64,000 nt of DNA, taken from NCBI RefSeq assembly GCF_004104055.1, contig NZ_QOVJ01000002.1, positions 372,001 to 436,000 of the forward strand. The letters run 5' to 3'. Under the pieces are notes generated by a model. That model worked only from the letters and a program-made list of their open reading frames with translations, searched no databases and was not told the origin of the DNA. The translations under genes were made by a program, and so were the position numbers. Origin of the DNA: Leeuwenhoekiella aestuarii. Lineage in GTDB: Bacteria > Bacteroidota > Bacteroidia > Flavobacteriales > Flavobacteriaceae. This document shows, piece by piece, positions 27,081 to 34,931 of this stretch (positions within the stretch are counted from its first letter, which is position 1; each line of letters opens with the position of its first letter).

Positions 27081-27824
27081 TTAATCTTTTACAGGAAAGG
27101 TAAAAATACTCTCGTCTATTTCTGGATTGATGATAATCTCTCTTATAGTTATTGGTTGTCCGTTTTGACTTAAATTAAAGGGAAAGTATAGTCCTTCAAC
27201 CTCTGTATAATTACTCATTTTTATATTTACTGGTTGTCCCATTTGAGTAGCATCTATAGCTATAGGATAATAATTTTCTGTTTCAAAAAAATAATAGCTT
27301 TCATTGGTTTTTTCCTCTCCGTTTACAAAAACGGGTTCTTGAGTAAGTTTAACCTTAAAAGTAACTAAGCCATCTTTAGCAACTGTACCCATATATGTTG
27401 CGCTGTAACCATTTTCTTTGTAATTGATTAATGGAGAAGGAAAATCATTGCGTTTGAGCATCATATTTTTTCTCATATCATCAGAAGATATTTCGGGTTC
27501 CATCGTCGTAGAATTTGTGGTCCACATAGTAGCACCATCAAAAGCCATTTGGGTTATTTTTTTACCGTTGTATTCAACAATTATTGCCTGTTTACCTTCT
27601 TTTGTATTGTAAATTGTGATTGGTATCGTTAATTCTCCTTGAGTTAAACTCGCTTTCATTTTTGTAGCTTCAACCTCAGACCAGGCTTCGGCGCCGCCAG
27701 TTTTCTCAATGTAATGGGCTATTATTTCATCTGCATTATGATCATAGAGATCTAAGAGAATTTCTTCTTGTGCACTAAGAGTTAAAGAAAAAAAGAGCAA
27801 AAAAAGGAAGGAATAGGATTTCAT
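27081..27824 (-). CDS. LolA-like periplasmic/outer-membrane lipoprotein-sorting-type protein
   Basis: The 247-residue protein has a signal peptide (FLFLLFFSLTLSAQ). The segment ADEIIAHYIEKTGGAEAWSEVEATKMKA is typical of the flavobacterial proteins annotated as outer membrane lipoprotein-sorting proteins, which share the LolA/LolB half-barrel fold. The remaining sequence is mainly beta strand, with INPEIDESIFTFP at the end, as in relatives. Actual lipoprotein carrier function is not shown. It is a single gene with a terminator after it. Confidence 0.6.
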   Translation of the reverse strand: MKSYSFLFLLFFSLTLSAQEEILLDLYDHNADEIIAHYIEKTGGAEAWSEVEATKMKASLTQGELTIPITIYNTKEGKQAIIVEYNGKKITQMAFDGATMWTTNSTTMEPEISSDDMRKNMMLKRNDFPSPLINYKENGYSATYMGTVAKDGLVTFKVKLTQEPVFVNGEEKTNESYYFFETENYYPIAIDATQMGQPVNIKMSNYTEVEGLYFPFNLSQNGQPITIREIIINPEIDESIFTFPVKD

Positions 27825-27901
27825 AATTCAATTAGAGTTGCTGTTGTGTCATTATTTATGGCCGAAATTTATTACTATTTATTCAGTCAAAATTAGATTT
27901 A

Positions 27902-27909
27902 CAAAAATA
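27902..27909 (-). promoter_or_regulatory. Minus-7 element for the gene at 27824
   Basis: On the minus strand TATTTTTG (27909-27902) matches the TAnnTTTG minus-7 consensus, about 78 bp upstream of the start codon. No TTG was found at the expected distance. Confidence 0.3.
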
Positions 27910-28038
27910 ATAGTTATTAAAAAACCGAATAGCTTACTCCTTAAACGTGTTTTTACAGTTGCAAATTATATATTTAAGCTATTGCTATATTAGTGCTTGT
28001 CCTAATTTAGTTTTTAATCACCTTTAAAGTCAGTTAAA

Positions 28039-28932
28039 ATGAAATTTGGAAAAGTAGATGATCCCGGAAGCATAGATTTTACTTTACCTTCGGACCATCC
28101 GGATACTGAAGTGTTACTCAACAGTAAAGCTACGAAAAAGCCAGTAGAATTATACGTAGGTTGTGCAAAATGGAATAAACAAGACTTAAAAGGTTTTTAT
28201 CCCAGAGGTACAAAAGATGAATTAGCTTATTATTCGAGACAGTTCAATTCAATTGAATTGAATGCTACTTTTTATAGACTTTTTCCGAAAGAACAATTTG
28301 AAAAGTGGTATAATAAAGTTCCTGCTAACTTTAAGTTTTTTCCTAAAATAACCCAAAACATCAGTCATTTAAAGCGTTTGATCAGTGCCGCAGAGCTATT
28401 GCCAGAATATTTAGATCATACTTTATTATTAAAGGAGAAACTAGGTTGTGTGTTTTTACAAATGCATAATAATTTTCAGCCTAAAAACTGGGATAGGGTG
28501 GAGCAGTTTGTTGAAGCTTGGCCTAATGAAGTACCGTTGGCAATTGAATTTAGGCACACTGACTGGTTTAATAATGAAGCAGTTTCTCAGAAATTATATC
28601 ATTTATTAGAAGAAAATAATATTGCTAATGTACTCGTAGATACTGCCGGAAGAAGAGATATTATGCATATGAGAATGACTAATAGCGAGGCGTTTATACG
28701 TTTTGTAGGTGCTAATCATCCTAGTGATTATGAGAGGTTAGATGCGTGGGTAGATCGCTTAGAAACTTGGATTGAAGCGGGAATCGAAAAAATAGATTTT
28801 TTTATTCACCAGAACGTTGAAAAAGAATCTCCTTTGCTGGCTACACATTTTATTAGACAAATGAATGACCGTTTAGGTTTTCAATTACACCTTCCGGGAA
28901 CTGATTCAGAAAATCCAACTTTAGATTTATGA
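28039..28932 (+). CDS. DUF72 domain-containing protein
   Basis: The 297-residue protein has the DUF72 layout: YVGCAKWNKQDLKGFYPRG near residue 40, then FNSIELNATFYRLFP, FFPKITQNISHLKRL, LGCVFLQMHNNF and VPLAIEFRHTDWF. DUF72 proteins fold as TIM barrels and have no settled function. The stop codon overlaps the gluconokinase start (ATGA, 28929-28932), so translation of the two is probably coupled and DUF72 may belong with sugar acid use here. Confidence 0.88.
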   Translation: MKFGKVDDPGSIDFTLPSDHPDTEVLLNSKATKKPVELYVGCAKWNKQDLKGFYPRGTKDELAYYSRQFNSIELNATFYRLFPKEQFEKWYNKVPANFKFFPKITQNISHLKRLISAAELLPEYLDHTLLLKEKLGCVFLQMHNNFQPKNWDRVEQFVEAWPNEVPLAIEFRHTDWFNNEAVSQKLYHLLEENNIANVLVDTAGRRDIMHMRMTNSEAFIRFVGANHPSDYERLDAWVDRLETWIEAGIEKIDFFIHQNVEKESPLLATHFIRQMNDRLGFQLHLPGTDSENPTLDL

Positions 28933-29414
28933 GTAATTTGATTATTGTAGCCGGTGTATCCGGCTCAGGAAAGACAACTATAGGGAGACTTTTAGCTGAC
29001 AAATTAGATATTCCTTTTAAGGATGCAGATGACTATCATCCTCAGGCGAACGTTGATAAAATGAAAGCAGGTTATGCACTTAACGATGCTGACCGCGAAC
29101 CTTGGTTGCAAACTTTAGCGAAAAAATTAACCGAATGGAAAACCGAAGCAGGAGCGGTTTTGGCCTGTTCTGCTCTCAAAGAATCGTACAGAAAAACACT
29201 GTCTTCTAAAGTTAATGTGAAATGGGTTTTTTTAGACGGGAGTTTTAAAGTTTTAGAATCCAGATTAAATGCGAGAAAAAATCATTTTTTTAAATCAGAT
29301 CTTTTGCATTCTCAAATTAACACGTTAGAAAAAGCTGATTACGGGATACATGTTTCAATAGATCAGACTCCCGAAGCTATTACTGAAGAAATTCTGCAAA
29401 AACTAGACTCATAA
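28929..29414 (+). CDS. gntK: Gluconokinase
   Basis: The 161-residue kinase phosphorylates gluconate to 6-phosphogluconate, feeding the pentose phosphate or Entner-Doudoroff pathway. It has a Walker A motif (GVSGSGKTTIGR, residues 9-20), the FKDADDYHP substrate block, DREPWLQTLAKKL and ACSALKESYRKTL. Its length is normal for the GntK family. It is translationally coupled to the DUF72 gene and is followed 4 bp later by the gluconate permease, which firmly supports the substrate. Confidence 0.93.
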   Translation: MSNLIIVAGVSGSGKTTIGRLLADKLDIPFKDADDYHPQANVDKMKAGYALNDADREPWLQTLAKKLTEWKTEAGAVLACSALKESYRKTLSSKVNVKWVFLDGSFKVLESRLNARKNHFFKSDLLHSQINTLEKADYGIHVSIDQTPEAITEEILQKLDS

Positions 29415-29418
29415 AATT

Positions 29419-30765
29419 ATGGATTACCAGCTTCTATTTGCTGTTATTACAGGCATAGCCTTACTCTTATTTTTAATATTGAAATTGAAGCTCCAAGCAT
29501 TTTTAGCATTACTTATTGTATGTATTGTAGTAGGAGCGTTAAGTGGTCTAAATCCAGATAGTATTCTAGATTCGATCACTACAGGAATGGGAGGAACGTT
29601 AGGTTTTGTCGCAACAGTAGTAGGGTTAGGTTCGCTTTTTGGAGCAGTGTTAGAACATTCTGGTGGAGCTCAACAATTGGCCCAGTATCTTTTATCAAAA
29701 TTCGGAATTAAAAAAGCCCCCTGGTCAATTATGCTGGCAGGTTTTTTTATTGCTATACCTGTGTTTTTTGATGTGGCATTTATCATTTTAATTCCATTGA
29801 TATACGCACTGCAGCGAAATACTAAGAAGTCTTTGTTGCTTTATGCTTTGCCGCTTTTGGCTGGTTTGGCTGTTACGCATGCATTTATTCCGCCAACGCC
29901 GGGGCCTATTGCCGTTGCGGATATTTTAGGAGCAAATTTAGGCTGGGTGATTGTCTTTGGCTTTGTAACCGGTATTCCTACAGCAGCGATTTCAGGTCCG
30001 TTTTTTGCAAAATTTATTTCAAAAAGAATACATATAGATGCACCATATGAATCTTTTGAAGAAGAAAAGTCAAAAACAGAATTACCTTCCGCAGGAACTA
30101 TTTTGAGTATTATATTTCTTCCTATATTTTTAATAGTACTAAACACCGTATTTACGAGTCCGTTGGTTGAAGATTGGTCAATACCCCAACCAATTTCTTT
30201 TTTAATAGCTCTTTTAGGACATCCATTTACCGCATTAATATTGGCAAACATTATTGCGTGGTATGTTTTAGGCATTCGTAGAAATGTTGCTAAAGAAGAA
30301 TTATTGAAAATTTCAACTAAGGCCTTATATCCAGCCGGAGTGATTATTTTATTAACTGGTGCTGGAGGTGCATTTAAACAAATATTAATAGATACAGGAA
30401 TAGGAGAAGGGATCGCAGCATCACTTTCAAGTGAATATTTTCCACCAGTGGTTTTTGGTTTTTTAGTTGCTGCTATTGTACGTGTTATGCAAGGATCATC
30501 TACGGTTGCCATGATTACGGCAGCAGGCATAACAAGCCCGTTACTTGCTGCTGCAGATTATGGAGAAATGCAATTAGCTATATTAGTCATAGCGATTGCT
30601 GCAGGAGCATCTATATTTTCTCATGTAAATGATAGCGGATTTTGGCTAGTAAAACAATATCTAGGCCTCACCGAAAAACAAACTTTTAAGACTTGGTCTG
30701 TTTTAACCACTTTAATTGCTGCTACAGGATTAGTGGTATCAACAACTTTGTGGTATTTGGTTTAA
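29419..30765 (+). CDS. gntT: Gluconate:H+ symporter (GntP family)
   Basis: The 448-residue permease has about 12-14 membrane segments and the GntP family blocks GLGSLFGAVLEHSGGAQQLAQ, ALPLLAGLAVTHAFIPPTPGP and GASIFSHVNDSGFWLVKQYL. It imports gluconate or a related sugar acid with protons. Its gene follows gntK by 4 bp, completing a DUF72-gntK-gntT operon. A gluconate dehydratase or transcription regulator is not adjacent. The precise paralogue name (gntT, gntP or gntU) cannot be decided. Confidence 0.92.
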   Translation: MDYQLLFAVITGIALLLFLILKLKLQAFLALLIVCIVVGALSGLNPDSILDSITTGMGGTLGFVATVVGLGSLFGAVLEHSGGAQQLAQYLLSKFGIKKAPWSIMLAGFFIAIPVFFDVAFIILIPLIYALQRNTKKSLLLYALPLLAGLAVTHAFIPPTPGPIAVADILGANLGWVIVFGFVTGIPTAAISGPFFAKFISKRIHIDAPYESFEEEKSKTELPSAGTILSIIFLPIFLIVLNTVFTSPLVEDWSIPQPISFLIALLGHPFTALILANIIAWYVLGIRRNVAKEELLKISTKALYPAGVIILLTGAGGAFKQILIDTGIGEGIAASLSSEYFPPVVFGFLVAAIVRVMQGSSTVAMITAAGITSPLLAAADYGEMQLAILVIAIAAGASIFSHVNDSGFWLVKQYLGLTEKQTFKTWSVLTTLIAATGLVVSTTLWYLV

Positions 30766-30839
30766 GCGAGTCTTAAGAATTTGGTTGTATTTGAGATTTA
30801 ATTTTTTAAATGCTTGAAAAACGTGATTTACTCAGTTTA

Positions 30840-31757
30840 TTATTTTGTTTTTTCAATTTTAGGAGAAATAGGTGCTTGTTCAAAACGGAAAGGTGAATCT
30901 TTTGTAGCACCATACAATTTAATTTCTTGAATATCTGCAGGCATGTAGAAGCCATTGTCTTCAAGTGCTTCTTTTACTTTGCGAACCACATTACCTTTTG
31001 TGATTAGAGCCATTCTTCGGAAGTCTTTAGTATCAACCCAGAAAAAAACTTTTAAGTTTACCGTGCTGGTAGCTAATTCGTCCTCAATAACAAAATTCTC
31101 GTGCTCCTCGTCTTCTATAACATTAGGTTCGGCTTTAAGAGCTTCCATAACAACACGTTTAGCCTCGTCAATATTATCTTCATAAGCAATACCAATTATG
31201 AACGTCCATCGGAAAAAACCGTCTTCTGTATAATTAGTCACCGGTGTTGTGAGTACATCACTATTGGGGATGTAGACATCTTTTCCGTCAAAAGTTTTAA
31301 GTTTTGTATATCTAAATTCTAGTGCTTTTACTTTACCAAAATTCTCGCCTATTTCAACAGTATCATTCACATTAAAAGGTCTGTTGAAAGCTAAAATAAT
31401 TCCTGCGATAAAATTTTCTCCAATGTCTTTAAATGCAAAACCTAAAACGACAGCACTTGCTCCTGCAGCAGTTAATATTCCTGTAGCAATAGCTCCAAGT
31501 CCGGCGGCTTTTAAACCCAGCATCACGGCAATTATAAAAAAGGTAATACGAATCGCTTTGCCTAAAAACCGACTCATCAGAGGATCTTTTGTTTGCTGAG
31601 AGATTCGCCTTTTAGCAAAATTGCCAATCCAAGCTCCTAGCAATAAACCTAAAATTATGATAAGCAAGCCAAGACCTATCCCAGGTAATTGATCTATAAA
31701 ATTATTATAGAAGTTATTAAAGGATTCTGATAGCGTTTTAGTTGTATCGGTCTGCAT
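30840..31757 (-). CDS. MscS-family mechanosensitive channel (small)
   Basis: The 305-residue protein has three N-terminal membrane segments. The third, pore-lining helix is Gly/Ala-rich (AIATGILTAAGASAVVLGFAFKD), followed by the MscS beta domain with GENFIAGIILAFNRPFNVNDTVEIG and the KTFDGKDVYIPNSDVL block. The size and order match E. coli MscS, a channel that opens on membrane tension to release solutes during osmotic downshock. It starts 5 bp after the nuclease-fold gene, so both may be co-transcribed, with a second, larger MscS homologue further upstream. Confidence 0.92.
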   Translation of the reverse strand: MQTDTTKTLSESFNNFYNNFIDQLPGIGLGLLIIILGLLLGAWIGNFAKRRISQQTKDPLMSRFLGKAIRITFFIIAVMLGLKAAGLGAIATGILTAAGASAVVLGFAFKDIGENFIAGIILAFNRPFNVNDTVEIGENFGKVKALEFRYTKLKTFDGKDVYIPNSDVLTTPVTNYTEDGFFRWTFIIGIAYEDNIDEAKRVVMEALKAEPNVIEDEEHENFVIEDELATSTVNLKVFFWVDTKDFRRMALITKGNVVRKVKEALEDNGFYMPADIQEIKLYGATKDSPFRFEQAPISPKIEKTK

Positions 31758-31762
31758 GAATA

Positions 31763-32842
31763 TTATTGCTTAGTGTCTTTTTGAGTAGCTTCTTTTTCTA
31801 TAATTTCATAAGCATTTTTAAGTTGACTTTCCGTGGGTAGTTTAGGTAATTGATAGTCCTTTCCTTCAGGTTCTAAACTGAGTTTTGCATATGCAGGAAA
31901 GTGATCAGAATCTATGTCATATCCTCTTAATACCTCGACAGCTCTAAAGTGCTCTGAAACAAAAATATGGTCCAAGGGCCAACGCATAATATTACTATCT
32001 GCACTAAACGTATTGAATAAGCCTCTGCCAATTCGAAGATCGAGTAGCTCGCTAACTTCTTTAAAGAGTTCTGTTGATTCTGACCATGCGACATCATTGA
32101 AATCACCTATTACTAATACTGGTAATTTAGATTTTCTGCTTTTAAAAGCAGTTTTCATCATCTCTGCATCACGATCTGTAGAGCGTGTATTATGTTGCGG
32201 CATAGGGGGAGTAGGATGTATTGCGTAAAGTTGAATTTTATCACCTGATTTTAATTGAACTTGAGCATCAATAGATGGTATGCTATCATCTATGAGATAA
32301 TGAACTTCTGGATTGATGAGGGGTAATTTTGAATACAAAAGCATACCATATGTATTGCTAATAGGGGCACCTCTATAAAAGGGATATTCTTCTTTTAGTT
32401 TATTATTAACTGCATTGAGCCACACTGTATCTGCTTCTAAGAGAAGTAAAATATCCGGATCTTTTTGTTTTACTTCCTTTAAAAGGAGTTTATGATTTTT
32501 GTTTTTCTGTAAAACATTAGATACCAAAACACTAAATTGACTTTCTGTATTATCCTCAGTTGAATTTAAAACTTCAAATGGAGAAATGGGAGTGTAGGGG
32601 TAAATTTTAATGGCTTGTAGGGTAAGGCAAGCTATCATAATTGCCATAAAAGCGTAATCCTTAGCCCATTTAATATCAAACTTCATTAAATAAGCTATTG
32701 TAGCTATAGCTGTAAAAATAGTTAGCTGCATATGCGGAAAGTCAAAAACACGTATCCACCAATAATCTGCCGCAACAAATGGCACAAGTGTAAGCACAAC
32801 AGCAATACCCCCAAGAATTTGGAGAACGTTTTTAAAAGTCAT
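31763..32842 (-). CDS. Membrane-anchored endonuclease/exonuclease/phosphatase family protein
   Basis: The 359-residue protein starts with three membrane helices (about residues 5-85), followed by an EEP domain. Visible motifs are PDILLLLEADTVW (metal-binding Glu), YAIHPTPPMPQH, VLVIGDFNDVAWS and the final DHIFVSEHF and SDHFPAYAKL with the catalytic Asp-His pair. Such proteins are widespread in Bacteroidota, and their substrate (nucleic acid, phosphoinositide-like lipid or other phosphodiester) is unknown. It lies between two MscS-type channel genes. A related but separate gene starts at 63483. Confidence 0.85.
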   Translation of the reverse strand: MTFKNVLQILGGIAVVLTLVPFVAADYWWIRVFDFPHMQLTIFTAIATIAYLMKFDIKWAKDYAFMAIMIACLTLQAIKIYPYTPISPFEVLNSTEDNTESQFSVLVSNVLQKNKNHKLLLKEVKQKDPDILLLLEADTVWLNAVNNKLKEEYPFYRGAPISNTYGMLLYSKLPLINPEVHYLIDDSIPSIDAQVQLKSGDKIQLYAIHPTPPMPQHNTRSTDRDAEMMKTAFKSRKSKLPVLVIGDFNDVAWSESTELFKEVSELLDLRIGRGLFNTFSADSNIMRWPLDHIFVSEHFRAVEVLRGYDIDSDHFPAYAKLSLEPEGKDYQLPKLPTESQLKNAYEIIEKEATQKDTKQ

Positions 32843-32894
32843 TCGGGTTAGGTTAGTAAGGTTAATGAAACTTCAAGTTTCAATTTTGTGTAAG

Positions 32895-34181
32895 CTAACT
32901 TTTATAATCCTGTTGTTGCGTTAAGAAACTTGTAATATCTTTTGAAGAAGGTTCTTCAAAGATTTCCAGATTAAAATAGGGTACAGCAGCAATTATATGA
33001 TCAAATAAATCTGCTTGGATAAGTTCATAATTTTCCCAGCGCTTATCACTGCTAAAACAGAAGATCTCAATAGGAATACCCTGAGAAGTAGGAGGTAAGT
33101 GCCTAACCATCATAAACATATCTTTATTAATGCCCGGGTGTTCATACAAATAAGCATCAATGTATTTTCTGAAAACTCCTAGATTTGTTTGATTGAGTCC
33201 ATTGATAGCAAGACTGTCGTCAACATCGTGCTTACGATTGCTGCGAATGACTTCTTTCTCCATATGTTCAATATAAGGAGCTACGAGTTGTATTTTTTTG
33301 AGTTCAGATAGTTCGTTAGAAGTTAGAAACTTGACTGAGTTTTGTTTAATCATTATTGATCTTTTGATACGTCTACCACCACTTTCCTGCATTCCTCTCC
33401 AGTTCTGAAAAGAATCAGAAATAAGACTGTAGGTGGGAATTGTAGTAAAGGTCATGTCCCAGTTTTGTACGCGTACGGTCGCAAGGTTTATTTCAGTAAC
33501 ATAACCATCTGCACCATACTTGCTAAACGTTATCCAATCTCCAATGCGAACAATATCATTGATAGAAACTTGTATTGAAGCTACAAAACCTAATATGGTA
33601 TCTTTAAAAATGAGTAGTATCACAGCAGATGCAGCTCCCAGCTGTAATACAAAATTCATTGCGTTTTTATCAAAAATTTCTAGTGTAAAAAAGAAAATAC
33701 CTATACCCCATAAAAACAACATCGTTACCTGAAGGTAACTTTGGAGGGGTTTATCGTGGAATTCTTTTTTAGTTTGAAAATAATCTCTTGAGGTTCTAAG
33801 TAAACTCCTTAAGATTTTTAATATCAGAAGAATTACATAAATATTAAAGGCTTTTAATAGCCAGTATAAAGTAACTTGATAATCTACTAAAAGCTGAATA
33901 AAGAACCACTTAAATATAGCTAGCGGAATAATATGAGCTATATATCTTGGAAAATTAGTAAGAATTAAAAAGTCATCAAAAGAAGTCTTTGTTTTATTGC
34001 TAAATACTTTAAAGACCTCAACTATAACTCTTTTAAGAAGTTTATCTAATAGCGCGAGAAGTAGAATAAAAATAAAACCATTGATGAAAACCGAAAGCAT
34101 TTCAGCATAGAAAGGAACGATTCCCCAATTCTCAATGTATTCTGTAAAATCTTTTAAATATGTATCTAACTGATAAGCCAT
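32895..34181 (-). CDS. MscS-family mechanosensitive channel (YbdG-like)
   Basis: The 428-residue protein has five predicted membrane segments and then an MscS core with LQLGAASAVILLIFKDTILGFVASIQVSINDIVRIGDW and TFTTIPTYSLISDSFQNWRGM. The long insertion after the core (GRRIKRSIMIKQNSVKFLT) and the VRHLPPTSQGIPIEIFCF block resemble YbdG and related medium-size MscS homologues. It should act as a tension-gated channel of the inner membrane. It lies 52 bp upstream of the nuclease-fold gene on the same strand. Confidence 0.88.
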   Translation of the reverse strand: MAYQLDTYLKDFTEYIENWGIVPFYAEMLSVFINGFIFILLLALLDKLLKRVIVEVFKVFSNKTKTSFDDFLILTNFPRYIAHIIPLAIFKWFFIQLLVDYQVTLYWLLKAFNIYVILLILKILRSLLRTSRDYFQTKKEFHDKPLQSYLQVTMLFLWGIGIFFFTLEIFDKNAMNFVLQLGAASAVILLIFKDTILGFVASIQVSINDIVRIGDWITFSKYGADGYVTEINLATVRVQNWDMTFTTIPTYSLISDSFQNWRGMQESGGRRIKRSIMIKQNSVKFLTSNELSELKKIQLVAPYIEHMEKEVIRSNRKHDVDDSLAINGLNQTNLGVFRKYIDAYLYEHPGINKDMFMMVRHLPPTSQGIPIEIFCFSSDKRWENYELIQADLFDHIIAAVPYFNLEIFEEPSSKDITSFLTQQQDYKS

Positions 34182-34273
34182 TTAAGCGTGTTTAATTTGG
34201 CAAAAGTAGACATTCGTTTGAGAAGAATAACCAATACAATTGTCAAGATTTTTGTTGATTTGTTAAAATAAAA

Positions 34274-34303
34274 AAAGTCTGAAAACATACGTTTTCAGAC
34301 TTT
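34274..34303 (-). terminator. Terminator after the DUF4190 gene
   Basis: A perfect 13-bp stem (34274-34286 with 34291-34303, core GTCTGAAAAC) with a 4-nt loop and flanking A/T runs lies 21 bp after the stop codon at 34325. Confidence 0.85.
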
Positions 34304-34324
34304 ATATTTCAATTGTAATTGTAT

Positions 34325-34651
34325 TTATGCTTGAGCATTTTGCATTTCTATGGCCCATTCTTGTATAGCCTCTACGCTACCAAATATTATAATAAAAATT
34401 AAACATATAATTGATATTATAATAGATAGTGCTAAACCGATGATTGCAATAATTCTGGCAGTTTTAACTTGACCATAATTTTCATAAAGCTCAGGATTTT
34501 TTTCGGCTACTTTTTTGTCTTTATTGGCAAGATAGAGAGCAATAGCTGAGAGTATTACTCCTCCAAAGCCAGAACTGAAGCAGCAGGCAATAAAAGAGAT
34601 TATTCCTAAAATTAAAGATATTGTTGCGTTAGGTAATTTTTGTTGTTCCAT
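34325..34651 (-). CDS. CCC-motif membrane protein (DUF4190-like)
   Basis: The 108-residue protein has two membrane segments. The first contains the family's Cys-rich stretch (ILGIISFIACCFSSGFGGVI), followed by a charged loop (ANKDKKVAEKNPELYENYG) and a second long helix rich in Ile. It belongs to the DUF4190-type proteins of Bacteroidota annotated as CCC motif membrane proteins. The function is unknown. It starts 1 bp after the DUF2752 gene and both follow the T9SS cargo gene, so the three probably form an operon. Confidence 0.8.
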   Translation of the reverse strand: MEQQKLPNATISLILGIISFIACCFSSGFGGVILSAIALYLANKDKKVAEKNPELYENYGQVKTARIIAIIGLALSIIISIICLIFIIIFGSVEAIQEWAIEMQNAQA

Positions 34652-34652
34652 A

Positions 34653-34928
34653 TTAGGTTGTTAGTTTAAGGATATAGCTTACAATAATAGTTGTTACAGA
34701 TAAGATTGCCAAAAATGAAATGATACGATTAGCATATTTTAAACTAAAAAAAATATTAACCCCAATGGCAATGCCTAAAAATACTAGTGGGAATATAGCA
34801 GGATATAGTGAAAATGCTTCAGTAAAATGGCCCTTAAAAAGAGCCACTAAAGATCGTTGTAAACCACAACCCATACACTCAAAGCCAAAATACTTCTTAG
34901 TAAGACAAGGAAGCATATACTCTTCCAT
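34653..34928 (-). CDS. DUF2752 domain-containing protein
   Basis: The 91-residue protein has the DUF2752 signature: LPCLTKKYFGFECMGCGLQR followed by a helix-breaking FxLYPA region and two membrane segments. In this family the pattern CP-x(n)-GxxCPGCGxxR is usual; here the last part is ECMGCGLQR. The function is unknown. It is commonly found beside DUF4190/CCC-motif genes, as here, where the two are separated by a single base. Confidence 0.85.
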   Translation of the reverse strand: MEEYMLPCLTKKYFGFECMGCGLQRSLVALFKGHFTEAFSLYPAIFPLVFLGIAIGVNIFFSLKYANRIISFLAILSVTTIIVSYILKLTT

Positions 34929-34931
34929 AAT

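Noticed and set aside
29841-30530. A 229-codon open frame on the minus strand opposite the gluconate permease gene
   Set aside because: The plus-strand permease has clear family motifs. The antisense frame is Ala/Pro/Ile-rich without a signal, motif or promoter and arises from the codon use of a membrane protein.
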